Numbered from the stretch's first letter, positions 1 through 10,178 are shown. The stretch is DNA of 64,000 nt from Aphrocallistes beatrix (GCA_963281255.1 OY725488.1:11939524-12003523); one strand, 5' to 3'. The notes: generated from the letters alone by a model not told the origin. Numbers and translations are program-made.

Positions 1-2
1 CT

Positions 3-1466
3 ACAGATAAACTGGTGACTCGTCCTCGAATAAGATCTAAGAGTGTTCCAGTACAAACATTCTATCACGCAATGAACTCTAACAATTGCAGAAAAATTTC
101 ATTCGTTAAATCACTCTCTATGGAATCTCTAAATAAAAGCAATATAACAGATAAATGCTTTAATCATCCTCTGAAAAGATGTAAGAATATTCCATTACTG
201 ACATCAGTTAATGGCGCACGTGAAAACTATAATAAAATTACAAGCTTGCCATCCAAAATACTAAAAGAATTTCCTTTGGAAATATCTCAATCAAGTGAGA
301 ACAACGCTACTGATAAATGGTCCTTTAATCTTCCAAAAAGATCTGAGAATGTTCAAATTCCCAAAACTAGTTACGCACCTAACTCTCCTACTCACGATCA
401 GAACGGAATTACTTCCGTTGCCTCCGATTCATCGAAAGAATTCTCTCTAAGAAAGTCTCAACCAAACCTGAGCTATGCTACATATAAATATTCTGCTTAT
501 ATTCCAAAAAGATCTGAGTATGTAGTAAATGCTAGTGAACTGAATACACAAAATTCAGCTGAAAATTTAATAAACATATCTGATCACTCGCCCAGTGATA
601 TTGCGGAGAAGCAGAGCAAAACGTCATTGACAAGATCCTCTTTGATGACATCTCAACGAAATCAGAACATGAAAAATGAAAGTGTTATTCATCAGCCTCA
701 TCCTACTGGAAAATTTAAAGATGATCTAATACGAAATTCCTTTCGCTCACCTAAATTTCGTGGCAATCAAAGTGGGATCATTTCAACTGCATCCAATGCA
801 ACAAACAAATTTTCTTCAAAAATACCTCGACCTAATCGAAACAAGACAACAGATAAATGTGTAGCTAATCCTCCGAGAAAATTTGAAAATAATCCAAAGC
901 CCAAATTCGATTGCGCACATAAATCTCTTGTTGGTAGTAATGAAGGAGAAATTACAACAAATCCAATTGATTTTTTAAAGGGATTCCATTCGCAGATATC
1001 TCTACCTGATCATGGCAGCACTGTGGATAAAGTGAGAATTCACCTCCCAAGAAATTCTGAGAGTTCTACATTGCACGAATTCGATCGCACATATCACTCT
1101 CTTATTGATAAGAATCCTCATTCTAATAATACAAATGAAGTATTAAGTTCTCTTCCTTCTACATTTATACAAGAAATTCATTACGAGAATCCCGATACAT
1201 TACAAAAATTTACAACTTCAGATAAGATTGTCCCTAGGAATACTAATTCTAAATTTCAAGATTCCAATATTTCCATTTCGACTAAAATATATCACTTCAA
1301 AATACAATTGTCAAAAAAACTACTGAATTTCCTCGGTCCTATCTACCCATTCCTTCAGTTAAAAATAAAAATTCTCAAAATTATGTTAAAAGCATCAATA
1401 ATAATCCTCCCAATTCTTCTATTAGAAATGGACTATCACAAAGCACAAGAGATGACGAATCAATAA
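3..1466 (+). CDS. 3' part of a hydrophilic repeat protein, first frame (partial at left edge)
   Basis: I do not recognise this protein. The frame is open to the left edge of the window, so the gene starts upstream; the first in-window codons already read as part of a repeat. The product is very hydrophilic, rich in Ser, Asn, Lys and Pro, with no membrane segment or catalytic motif. It is built of degenerate units of about 54-58 residues anchored on a Thr-x-Asp-Lys motif (about positions 143, 305, 477, 846 and 1020), followed by a Pro-Arg/Lys-Ser-Glu-Asn stretch and a Ser-Ser-Gln-Ile-Ser stretch. After an A7 run at 1313-1319 this frame turns hydrophobic and stops at 1466, while the repeat-like hydrophilic reading continues in the -1 frame into the next segment. 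The two segments are therefore probably one gene split by a one-base indel, or less likely joined by -1 frameshifting. Confidence 0.6.
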   Translation, partial: TDKLVTRPRIRSKSVPVQTFYHAMNSNNCRKISFVKSLSMESLNKSNITDKCFNHPLKRCKNIPLLTSVNGARENYNKITSLPSKILKEFPLEISQSSENNATDKWSFNLPKRSENVQIPKTSYAPNSPTHDQNGITSVASDSSKEFSLRKSQPNLSYATYKYSAYIPKRSEYVVNASELNTQNSAENLINISDHSPSDIAEKQSKTSLTRSSLMTSQRNQNMKNESVIHQPHPTGKFKDDLIRNSFRSPKFRGNQSGIISTASNATNKFSSKIPRPNRNKTTDKCVANPPRKFENNPKPKFDCAHKSLVGSNEGEITTNPIDFLKGFHSQISLPDHGSTVDKVRIHLPRNSESSTLHEFDRTYHSLIDKNPHSNNTNEVLSSLPSTFIQEIHYENPDTLQKFTTSDKIVPRNTNSKFQDSNISISTKIYHFKIQLSKKLLNFLGPIYPFLQLKIKILKIMLKASIIILPILLLEMDYHKAQEMTNQ

Positions 1467-2170
1467 CTAGTTCCCCATCCTTCACTCCCTTAAATAGATC
1501 TCGAGGTAATAGAATCACGAATACATTATATATGCATCCAGAAAAAAATTGGAAAAATTCAAGATCCAAATCTGATCAAGCACCTCTCTCTTTTGCTGGC
1601 AATCGAAGTCGGATTATTTTTGTTGCATCAAATAAATTTTCTTCACAAATATCTCTACATAATCAAGCCCCCAAAACGATAGATAGACAAGTAGCTAAAC
1701 CTTCTGGAAGATCTGAAAATGGTTCAGTGAGCAATTCCGATCGCTTACCTAAATATCTTGCTGGTAATAAAGGAAGAATTACAACTGTTCCATCAGATTA
1801 TTTGGAGGAATTCTCTTCGCAAATGTCTCACCCTCATCAAAGCAAAACTATTGATAAATGGGTAGCTCATCCTCCAGGAAAATCTGAGAATTCTCTAGTG
1901 TGCAATCTTGATCAGGTACCTCACAGTCCTCCATCCTATTCTTCAATTGGAGGTAAATCACATACAAATACAAACGCTACTAAAAGAACGAATGAGAGAA
2001 CTCTATCCCATCCTCACCATTCTTTAACTGAAAACGAAGCCTTTCATAACACAAGGTTTGAAATTCATCGTAGATTTCTTGAAGCTAAGAGTCATTCTAA
2101 CTACCTTTTATCTCATAGGGAACAGCTAATTAAACATTTTAGTTTGCATGGGTATGAAAGTGATTATTAA
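1319..2170 (+). CDS. Hydrophilic repeat protein, second frame and C-terminus
   Basis: This is the continuation of the gene at the left edge in the -1 frame. The frame is open from the A7 run at 1313-1319; the first Met is only at 1532 and is unlikely to be the true start, because the residues between 1319 and 1532 have the same Asn/Ser/Pro-rich composition. It contains two further clear repeat units with Thr-Ile-Asp-Arg/Lys anchors at about 1674 and 1848, exactly 58 residues apart, each followed by a Val-Ala-x-Pro-x-Gly-x-Ser-Glu-Asn motif. The last 60 residues are charged, His-rich and non-repetitive and end at TAA 2168-2170. Function is unknown. The tail of the nearby E2 protein (8085-10178) is similarly Ser/Asn/Lys-rich, but I see no convincing alignment. 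Confidence 0.55.
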   Translation, partial: TTEFPRSYLPIPSVKNKNSQNYVKSINNNPPNSSIRNGLSQSTRDDESITSSPSFTPLNRSRGNRITNTLYMHPEKNWKNSRSKSDQAPLSFAGNRSRIIFVASNKFSSQISLHNQAPKTIDRQVAKPSGRSENGSVSNSDRLPKYLAGNKGRITTVPSDYLEEFSSQMSHPHQSKTIDKWVAHPPGKSENSLVCNLDQVPHSPPSYSSIGGKSHTNTNATKRTNERTLSHPHHSLTENEAFHNTRFEIHRRFLEAKSHSNYLLSHREQLIKHFSLHGYESDY

Positions 2171-3648
2171 TTTTAGGCTTATTTTCATATTTAGTACATA
2201 CTATGTAATGAACTCATTGCAATTTTGTATACGTACTTAATCTAATCTCTATTTTCCATATAACATACGTAGCTGAGACTCGTTTCAGTCGGCCCAGCCT
2301 AAATCTAGCATTGCATTTTTAGTGCAGCTCCTAGCGTAGGAAATGGCGTATGTCATGATCAGCGTCGAACGTCCGTACGTCCGCCTGTTCGCTCCTGGAA
2401 ATTCTATTGGGCCTAATTGCACCAAAAATGGAACATATATTCCCTATATGGTGGTGATTTGAACCTGATGAGTCACTAATGGAGCTGCACTATCAGTCTT
2501 TTGACTGACGTTTTTTGGAATGCATGTCATACTCTAGTAATTATACACCCAATTTTAATACCAAGCTTTGAATTACAGTTTATATTGGCCCATAGAGTGG
2601 TGTAGTATGGATAGTTGCGATATTTGGCATCCCATCTCCCGAATTTGAGTAAATTGTCTCACTTTTTATCTAATTTATTTGTACGATTATTCGTTAAAAT
2701 TTATTCTTAAGTTTTTGCCATAATAATAAATAATGTTATTATTGCATGATCTTATTTTTGTTGACAATTGTTTGTGTAGCAATTTCGTGGTGCTGACAAG
2801 ACATAAAATAATATTTTGTCATCTCAGTCGATATACTGATACGGGGTGCTGGATCAGTTTTGCAATGAGGTATTATAGTAGTAGCTAGATTCTTTTATTC
2901 TGAGTATATTTAAATACTATTTGATTGGTGGTAGCCATCTTTCAAAGCCATTCGCAATAACTTTAATTAAATGTTTCAATTTACTTTTTGTATTAATTTC
3001 TAATGAGACGAAATATGACACTTCAGTCAAAGATCTAGTGAAAATTTTTCATGTTCTTTGAGTATTGGGTTCATTTCTGAACAAATTTGAGGGTTTTTAA
3101 AAAATAGTTACCAAATCCTTAAGGAAGATGCCATGCTAAAAAGGATCGGCATCATGGTACAGTTTTTAGGCAATTAAATTAGAGTAGATATTGATTATAT
3201 TCAATTTTAAAATTACTTATTGTACAACTTTATAAGATATAAAAGAGGGAGACTTACTTTTTGAATACTAAAGTATACCTCATAAGTACGAAAATCATAA
3301 TTTGTGTATTGAAATTCCCAATATTAATAACCGTTGATACTCTTATCTTGCATCTACGTATACGATCATTCAGCATTGTGTGTGCCATCGACTATAGCAT
3401 TACGAAACTTGAAGTTACGTACTTATTTTTGTCTACTATAATGCCATATTCTAACTGACAAGAATTATTTATTCATAGAAAACTTAGGATATGACTTCAT
3501 ACACAATTTTCAACTATCTTACTATATGCACTGTCTCATATTTCATCTCATATCATTAATGAACTAATATCCTATATACTCTATATATACTCTTATGCAT
3601 GTCCAAGTAGGCACTAATTATATTTTAGTTTATTAGTAAGTATTATAC
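2171..3648. other. Intergenic region, old dispersed repeat, no gene seen
   Basis: No convincing coding region. About 2300-2520 is a degenerate repeat with inverted ends (a GCAGCTCC-type motif near 2330 and GGAGCTGCAC near 2480) and a stretch of alternating 'cgtccgtacgtccg' type; related sequence recurs at about 31630-31710, and related ends at about 12600-12640 and 13590-13620. The remainder is AT-rich. The short ORF at 3261-3458 has no recognisable family and looks fortuitous. Confidence 0.5.
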
Positions 3649-4822
3649 ATGGAGGAAGACCTTGGAACTATTTTTATTGTTGGACTTGAAGGAAAGACAA
3701 AAAGTGTGATTTTGGAAAACAGAAAAATCGCAGTTAGTTTTTATTGATTATTTATATATTAACTGTATTAATATGAAGAAGAATATCTATATCCAGCAAT
3801 TTAAAAATAGTTAGCTGTTAATATACTTCAAAAAGTTCTCATCCCATATCTGTATCGCAAATTATAGTGAAAATAGGATATTTTCGATTTGTCCATTGTA
3901 TTCCTTAGGGGATTAGTTTCCATTTTGTATATTGGTTTATTTTAAGAGGACAATGATTGTGGTTTCTACAATGGATTTTTGTTCATCGGTTTAGGGTAGT
4001 GTCGAAAAGTTGGAATCTTCCCATTGAAAATGGCTTGAAACTAAATTTGGAGAAAAAAGTTGTGAAAATCGTAGAATAAGGTCAATAAAGGTTAAATAAT
4101 TAGTTCCAAAGTGAAAAAGTAAACGGGAGGTGTTCAATAGTATTGCTCGTAATGAAAAATATCATGCCACTTTTAGTGGATTCACCAGTGTTACCAATCT
4201 CAAGTTTCTAGCTCTTCTAGTTTTTGTAAAATAAGCAAAAGAATGAAATCACATGAAATCACAGGCCAGCGGCCACCCGTTTGTAGTCCCTTACTGACCC
4301 TAAAACTGTGTATAACGGCCATGACCTGTCTATAACGGCCACTACCTATCTATAACGGCCATCACCTTTTTCACCTTTTTAAGTTTCTATTACATGACTT
4401 ATTACGAACGATAAACAAATTTCATGTAATTACTTCAAGTAATGGATTTCTAAAAGCTTGATATTTATTGCACTACGTTGATACCTTTGGTGATTAAGAC
4501 AATCACTTGTATATAATGGTCATCTGTGTATAACGGTCAATTTTGTCCAGTCCCTTGGGTGGCCGTTATATACAGGTTCCACTGTATATATAAGTATATA
4601 TAATTGTCATCCTCTCTTTACTAGAATTTTACAGTCTCTGAACTGAAAAATGACTTAGTTAAGAAGACTGGAATCGAAGAAGTGCAGCAGAGACTGATCT
4701 TTGCTGGGAAAGAGTTACTGGTAGAAAGAATGGGGCGAAAGATGATCATGAGTGATTACAACATTAGAAATGGGTCTACAATAATGTTGGTAATCAGACT
4801 TCCTGGTGGTATTTGCTCTTAG
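3649..4822 (+). CDS. Ubiquitin-like protein, copy 1 (two exons)
   Basis: Small ubiquitin-fold modifier of 93 residues. Exon 1 is 3649-3732 (28 codons), donor GTTAGT; exon 2 is 4625-4822, acceptor CTAG, with a phase-0 junction. Exon 1 gives strands beta-1/2 with the Gly-Lys-Thr turn of ubiquitin (Lys11 equivalent). Exon 2 contains [11 protein letters not shown], almost identical to ubiquitin 40-50 and so retaining the Ile44 patch and Lys48. It also has SDYNI and ends VIRLPGG followed by Ile-Cys-Ser. Arg72 is kept and Arg74 is Pro. A three-residue tail after Gly-Gly implies processing by a Ubl protease, as for ubiquitin precursors. It is the most ubiquitin-like of six paralogs here and has a longer N-terminus. 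The intron carries a truncated mariner-type MITE and a pogo-like repeat. The RBR gene at 6609 follows. Confidence 0.85.
3826..4190 (+). mobile_element. Truncated Tc1/mariner-like MITE in the Ubl-1 intron
   Basis: This is the left half of the same element found complete at 39386-40143 and, divergently, at 5735-6475. The shared order is an 'aaaagttctcatcc' end, a 'ccattgtattccttagggga' block and a 'gggaggtgttcaatagtatt' block. It breaks off just after the 'cacttttagtggatt' segment, so the right inverted repeat is missing. Confidence 0.7.
4262..4584. mobile_element. pogo/Tigger-like MITE relic
   Basis: The right end read in reverse starts CAGTGGAACCTGTATATAAC followed by GGCCACC; the left end carries a degraded copy (ggccacccgtttgtagtccc). 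Between them the motif 'tataacggcca' is repeated several times. CAGT ends and the 'accct' type start are usual in pogo/Tigger non-autonomous elements. It lies in the first intron of Ubl copy 1. Confidence 0.5.
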
Positions 4823-4983
4823 AGATATTAAGTAAAGAGGATAAGTTTATTTGTGAACATTTTTACTTGATTTCTCTATTTGCCATAAAAATGTTATTCT
4901 TTACCTCTTAGGTTATTTTGTATACATTTATATGTATTCAACATAATAAGTATATAATCTAAACTATTTTATACTTGTAAATA

Positions 4984-5216
4984 CAGTACACCCTCGTTAA
5001 TCTGAATAACTCTGTACAGATTATTAAAAACTCGTTCGGATTATTGAATTTTTCCGATTAGTGAAATATTACTAATTCAATAGGAAAATAGCCATAATAA
5101 TACTTATAAATTTATAATATGAAAGTATTAAGGTTATTATTTCTCTATTAGAGGCGAATAATATGCCACATTTTGCAGTTCGGATTATTAAGGTTCGAAT
5201 TCACGAGATTTGACTG
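4984..5216. mobile_element. pogo-like MITE
   Basis: It starts CAGTACACCCTCGTTAATCT and ends with a complementary imperfect copy finishing ACTG, preceded by TA. The central part is AT-rich and non-coding. Related ends are seen near 44640-44820. Confidence 0.5.
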
Positions 5217-5454
5217 ATAAGTCTATATGGCACGAAGGATCTACCTAAAAAGTTTTTCAGACCTCTATACTAATTAATATATGCATGTCTTGCATTTCTC
5301 ATACCAATCGGGCACTTGAATATTTCTCATTTTGCATTATGCATTGTTGCAGATTCAATGCTTCATGGTATTACCCTTAGGCCGCCTCTTTCAATCTCAA
5401 AAGCCATTTGATAATTATTGTATACAACTTATGTATATTTATACAGGTGTTTAA

Positions 5455-5715
5455 TGCAGTAAATTTGTAATCATATCACTTTATTATGACGTCATCATTA
5501 CGTATCAAAATTTTGAAAATTGACAGATTTGGTGAGTGATATCGATTATCAGTAGGTCAGACATATTTAGAGATACTATATCCCTTATAATTAACCAATG
5601 TGACCCCAGGCGACCGAAGGGAGCCTTCGGCGGACACAAAAGTGTCCGCCAGCCGCGCAGCGCAAGCAAGCGAAGTGAAGTGCGCTTGTATAGATTAATC
5701 GAGTTTTAATAGTAA
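5455..5715 (-). repeat. Dispersed hairpin repeat (family with GGCGGACAC/GTGTCCGCC), partial
   Basis: The sequence matches, in reverse, the longer copy at 46050-46622: the 'tgacgtcatcattacg' segment, the 'cgatatc' segment, the hairpin of ggcggacac and gtgtccgcc, a 'gcgcagcgcaagcaagcgaa' block and the end 'atcgagttttaatagtaag'. Non-coding. Class is uncertain; Helitron-like or foldback are possible. Confidence 0.6.
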
Positions 5716-5734
5716 GACTATATATATATACATA

Positions 5735-6475
5735 GGGCATTCCAAAAGTTCTCGTCCCAAATCTGTATCTCAAATGAGAGTGAAAATAGGATATTTTCAG
5801 TTTGTCCATTGTATTCCTTAGGGGATCAGCTTCCAATTTATATATTGGTTTATTTTAAAAGGACAATTATTGTGGTTTTGTACATCGGTTTAGGGCACTG
5901 CCTTTGATCGTGATTTTTGGGGTTCCCTTTGATATATTTCAGTTCTGAGCAGATTTAGATTAAACTGATCCCGCCATCCAATTCTACGCATCAACTAACA
6001 TATAGATTGAATTCTCTGAAGTATTATAGTTTGAGGCTGAGGGAATACTATGTTTTGAAGTGGTTTACTACCATTTTTGTCCCACTTTTTATTGGCGAAA
6101 ATTGACAAAAAATCCACTAAAAGTGGCATGATATTTTTTCAAAACGAGCAATACTATTGAACACCTCCCGATTACGTTTTCACATTGGTTCTTAATTATT
6201 TCACCTTTTATTGACCTTATTCTACGATTTTCACAGCTTTTATTCTCCAAATTTAGTTTTAAGCCATTTTCAATGGGAAGATTCCAAATTTTCGACACTA
6301 CCCTAAACCGATGCATAAAAATCTAATAAAGGAACCACAATAATTGTCCTCTTAAAATAAACCAATATATAAATTGGAAGCTGATTCCTTAAGGAATACA
6401 ATATACAAATTGAAAATATCCTATTTTCACTCTCATTTGAGATACAGATTTGGGACGAGAACTTTTGGAATGCCC
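5735..6475. mobile_element. Tc1/mariner-like MITE, about 740 bp, long terminal inverted repeats
   Basis: It begins GGGCATTCCAAAAGTTCTCG and ends with the reverse complement CGAGAACTTTTGGAATGCCC; the inverted repeats extend roughly 150 bp each. It is flanked by TA on the left and TT on the right (a mutated TA target duplication). The short ORFs on its minus strand (6089-6316, 6303-6497) are element sequence and not genes. Confidence 0.75.
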
Positions 6476-6608
6476 TTAGCATATACACAACAAACAAACA
6501 TTAATCGAGTTTTAATTGTAAGGAGATATATATACAAACAAACATTAATCTAGTTTTAATATTAAGGATAATGAATTCTTGCTTGTTTAGCCATAATACA
6601 CATTCTAA

Positions 6609-7433
6609 ATGTCTGGAGCCTGCAAATACGCACCTGATACTGACGGTATAAAGATCTGGAACATAAGGGTGGGATCAGATTATTTCATAGAGAACCGAGA
6701 CGAAACTAGAACAGTGAAATTTCCTCATGCTAAAGGGGAATGTTATGTGTGTGGTGATGAAGGAGGCCTTAAAATGCACTGCGAACATTTCATCTGTCCA
6801 GATGATCTGCTCGATCTCGCTTGGGAAAGTATTGGGACTATGAAACACGAGATTAGCTGTGGTAGTTGTACATCTATAATCAGCGTTGATGACATCATCA
6901 AATTTGGGATGCCAAAAATGGATGAGGAGCAGTTCCTAATTTCCGCGATTTCAGTTAATTTTTGTGAGAGTCAAGACATCCAACAGTGTCCGAGCTGTAA
7001 GAGCTACTGTGAGAGAATGGATACTAACAGTCCACAAGTTAAATGCACTGTCTGCAGTAAGAAGCTGGGGAGAGAATTCCAGTTTTGCTGGTATTGCTTA
7101 AAGATATGGAAAGACATAAAGAATTATGAAAATTGTGGAAATTCGAAGTGTAAGAAGGATGTCGTTAAGCAGCTACAGGATTCACCTAAAATGATTTTCA
7201 AGGATCGTCAAGACAAATCCGTTTCTGTTCCCAAAATTCGAGCTTGTCCAAGATGCTCTACCATTTTACAGCATAACACTGGGTGTAATGAAATGACCTG
7301 CAAAATGTGTGGACTGAAGTTCTGCTTTATCTGCCTCAGGAATACTATTGAAGGAACTTTGGTGTGTACTGGAAGAAATTATACTGGTATCACATGTACT
7401 CCTGCACCTATGCAAACTTTACGGTCTGCATAA
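6609..7433 (+). CDS. RBR (RING-IBR-RING) E3 ubiquitin ligase-like, copy 1
   Basis: 274 residues in one exon. RING1 at about residues 45-90 has Cys-x2-Cys (45/48), Cys-x-His-x2-Cys (58-63) and a final Cys-x2-Cys; the sixth ligand position is Asp (CPDD). An IBR follows at about 125-180 (CPSCKSYC, VKCTVC, FCWYC, CGNSKC). RING2 at about 210-245 reads ACPRC...GCNEMTC...FCFIC; the Cys after Gly matches the catalytic Cys of parkin/HHARI-type ligases, which accepts the modifier from E2 and transfers it to the substrate. It is the most divergent of the full-length copies: the family tail TPAPIQTKL is TPAPMQT followed by a different end. It follows Ubl copy 1 and precedes the E2 gene. The start is the first Met of the frame, matching the N-terminal length of its relatives. 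Confidence 0.85.
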   Translation: MSGACKYAPDTDGIKIWNIRVGSDYFIENRDETRTVKFPHAKGECYVCGDEGGLKMHCEHFICPDDLLDLAWESIGTMKHEISCGSCTSIISVDDIIKFGMPKMDEEQFLISAISVNFCESQDIQQCPSCKSYCERMDTNSPQVKCTVCSKKLGREFQFCWYCLKIWKDIKNYENCGNSKCKKDVVKQLQDSPKMIFKDRQDKSVSVPKIRACPRCSTILQHNTGCNEMTCKMCGLKFCFICLRNTIEGTLVCTGRNYTGITCTPAPMQTLRSA

Positions 7434-8084
7434 GAGAAATCCTTTCCCTTTTGGATGTAAGACATTTTCCCTAATTTACGAAATATAACCTTTATAGATG
7501 TAATGTGTACTATATTAACACTGTGAATTTTACCTGAATCTCGAGACTTCTATGTATACTGAATTTTCTCCTTTCTTTATTAGATATTTTCCTTTCTGTT
7601 TTTAGTGGCGCTCCTATAGGGAGACACCTTGTGGATCCTGTTAACTTTAACATTCCGATTTCTACAATCGCGCGCAGGGCTCTTTATTGTGTAGATGTGC
7701 ACTGCCGATATTTTTTGCGAAATTCCATCACTTCCAATTTTTGCAAACGTATTTATGTTCTTAATTAATGCCTTCAATGCAAAGTTTGTTTTAAGAAATA
7801 AGTGAGATTTCAACATTTCATTTGTAGAACTCGATTATTTCGATTTGAAAATAATAATAATCCGAATATTTAATGAGTTATTTGCATTGTTTTGCATTGT
7901 TTTAACATCCCTGTGTTTTAATGCAGCTATCAGAATGTCGGATTATTGTGCGATTTTAAGATATATACCTTAATGTGATTTGTTGGTTAGACCGTTGTTA
8001 CCCCTCTTCTAACATGAAATTTTATAGCAAAAAAATTCATTTTTCTCTATAAAACATGAATTTTTATCTGCCTTATATGATTAG
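7434..8084. other. Intergenic, dispersed-repeat remnant
   Basis: No gene seen. About 7608-7640 (a 'gtggcgctcctatagggaga' segment) recurs near 12790-12825, marking an old dispersed repeat. The rest is AT-rich. Confidence 0.4.
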
Positions 8085-10178
8085 ATGAGTTCAATATCCC
8101 TCCAATTACACCATCCCACACATAGCCATGGCATAGGTCGGGCAACGAAGAGGCTCCATAACGAATACAAGAAATTTTTAGAATCTCCTCCTCAAAATAT
8201 TAAGGTTGCATTCAAAGAAGATCAAATTTTAGAATGGCACTTCTTATTTACAGGGCTTATCGGCACCCCCTTTAAAGGAGGAGAGTACCATGGGATGTTG
8301 ATATTCACTGAAGATTACCCTTTCTCTCCTCCATCTATTCGGTTCATTACGCCTAACGGACGCTTCAAGACAGACGAGAGAGTTTGCTTTGAATTGAGTG
8401 ATTTCCATCCTAAGTGTTGGAAACCTGCGTACACTGTGTCAGCAGTGTTACAAGGAGTGTATAGCTTCATGATGAGTGAGACTACTGATACAGTGGGGAG
8501 TTTGAACATGAATGAGACTCAAATAAGAAGTCTAGTTAGAAATAGCAAAAACTTTAATAGAAAAGATAAGATTTGCAATGAACTATTTCACAATCAGTTC
8601 ACATCCAACCCTGGTCATACTGATTCGTCTACGACTACTCTTACCTCAGAGAGTCTACCAAATTATTCGGATCAGCAAAGTGACTTCTCGAAATCTTCGT
8701 CATATAATTTAAGATCACAAAAATGTACTTCGGGAACAGTTGCAAATTCCGAACTGAGATCTGCAAATATAAAACAGATGCCATCAGAATGTACTACATT
8801 TAACACCTTAGATACATCTCGACAAGAAAACCCTGAATCATCAGAATTTGGAGAGATTCCTACCAATAATAGTAAGCTCAATAATTCTGAAGTTTCGCTA
8901 CAAAGTCTTTATCAATCAGTTTCGCAACGACATGAGCCTTCTTTATTCTCAAATAAAGTCAATTCAAGTTTGTCAATGAAAAGGACTAAAAAATTATCTA
9001 GAGAATTTCAAGAAATAATTGATAATCCAAATGATAACATATTAGTAAGCTATAGTGAAGATCTAATCTCAGAATGGCACTTCTTATTTACAGGACTTAA
9101 TGGTACTCCCTTTGAAGGAGGAGAGTATCATGGAATGTTGATGTTCTCTGAAGATTATCCTTTCTCTCCTCCCTCCATTCGGTTCATTACGCCTAACGGA
9201 CGTTTCCAGATAAATAAGAGAGTTGAATTGAGTCATTTCTATCCTGTGTGCTGGAAACCTTCGTACACTGTATCATCATTTTTACAAGGAGTGTATAGCT
9301 TCATGATGACTGAGACTACTGATACAGTGGGGAGTTTGGAAAGGAATGAGAGTGAGATAAAAAAATTAGCTGGAAAGAGCAGAGAATTTAATTTTCAAGA
9401 TGGTTCTGCAGAGTTATTTCATAATGAGATCAAAGTTGCACTAATTGAAAATTCTGACACTGATCCAATACATTCACAAATCAATAAACCAGATATTTCA
9501 TCTCAAGAATCCCAATCCTGTTCTTCTCCAGATATGTTGAAGCCAGATGTATCATCAAAGGCGGTTGAAACATCTGAAACTACTGATACAGTTCGGAGTT
9601 TAGATGTAGATGAGAATGAAATAAATAATCCAGCTGGAATGAGCAATCCATTTTATCCGAACGACAGCCCCGCAGCGCTGTTCAAAACTGAGATCAAAGA
9701 TGATTTAACTCCTTCAATAAGCAAGAAAATCAAGAAGACTCATATCTCATCACTTCAAAAAATCAAATCCTCTTCTCTCCCAGAGGCATTGAAGCTAACT
9801 GTATCATCTAGTGAGTCTATCAAAACAGGAGAATTGGCCTCAACTAGCTCTGCTTCTTCTCCAGATAAAAAAGCGCAAGTTTCCAAATTAGGTCACACTC
9901 GAAAACATGATGAAAATATTTCCTCTAGATCCCAGATTAATGAAATAAATTCGAAAACACCACGCCTCAACCTTCAAAAAGAGACCAGAGCTTCCCGCGA
10001 TAACCAAAATTTGGATAAATATAAATGTACATCAATTTATCATAATTCTAAAGTGCAAAGCGGATCCCTGTTTCGAAAAGAAGAAATCAATGCACAAAAT
10101 TCCAAAATGCTCAAATCCATTGATATTCCAAAACCTAAGCTAGAGAACAAGTACATCGTATCTTCATTCAAATGTTAG
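8085..10178 (+). CDS. Tandem UBC-domain E2 (UBE2J2/Ubc6-like), second domain lacking the catalytic Cys
   Basis: 697 residues, one exon. UBC domain 1 spans about residues 15-170 and is UBE2J2/Ubc6-like: TPFKGGEYHG, FPF-type YPFSPPSIR, ITPNGRF, then the catalytic Cys101 in ERVCFELSDFHP, and a C-terminal TVGSL...NELF segment. After a Ser-rich linker (about 175-295), UBC domain 2 (about 298-460) repeats all of this. Its DNA lacks exactly the six bases TGCTTT between 9224 and 9225, so the active-site Cys-Phe is gone and the domain should be E2-inactive, like UEV proteins. A third copy of only the last part of the UBC fold (ETTDTVRSLDVDENEIN) begins at about residue 499. The tail is Ser/Lys-rich with no membrane anchor, unlike typical Ubc6/UBE2J proteins. 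It probably supplies the E2 activity of the cluster. Confidence 0.88.
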   Translation: MSSISLQLHHPTHSHGIGRATKRLHNEYKKFLESPPQNIKVAFKEDQILEWHFLFTGLIGTPFKGGEYHGMLIFTEDYPFSPPSIRFITPNGRFKTDERVCFELSDFHPKCWKPAYTVSAVLQGVYSFMMSETTDTVGSLNMNETQIRSLVRNSKNFNRKDKICNELFHNQFTSNPGHTDSSTTTLTSESLPNYSDQQSDFSKSSSYNLRSQKCTSGTVANSELRSANIKQMPSECTTFNTLDTSRQENPESSEFGEIPTNNSKLNNSEVSLQSLYQSVSQRHEPSLFSNKVNSSLSMKRTKKLSREFQEIIDNPNDNILVSYSEDLISEWHFLFTGLNGTPFEGGEYHGMLMFSEDYPFSPPSIRFITPNGRFQINKRVELSHFYPVCWKPSYTVSSFLQGVYSFMMTETTDTVGSLERNESEIKKLAGKSREFNFQDGSAELFHNEIKVALIENSDTDPIHSQINKPDISSQESQSCSSPDMLKPDVSSKAVETSETTDTVRSLDVDENEINNPAGMSNPFYPNDSPAALFKTEIKDDLTPSISKKIKKTHISSLQKIKSSSLPEALKLTVSSSESIKTGELASTSSASSPDKKAQVSKLGHTRKHDENISSRSQINEINSKTPRLNLQKETRASRDNQNLDKYKCTSIYHNSKVQSGSLFRKEEINAQNSKMLKSIDIPKPKLENKYIVSSFKC

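Noticed and set aside
6089..6497. Two minus-strand ORFs of 64-75 codons
   Set aside because: They lie inside a MITE whose other copies do not keep these frames.
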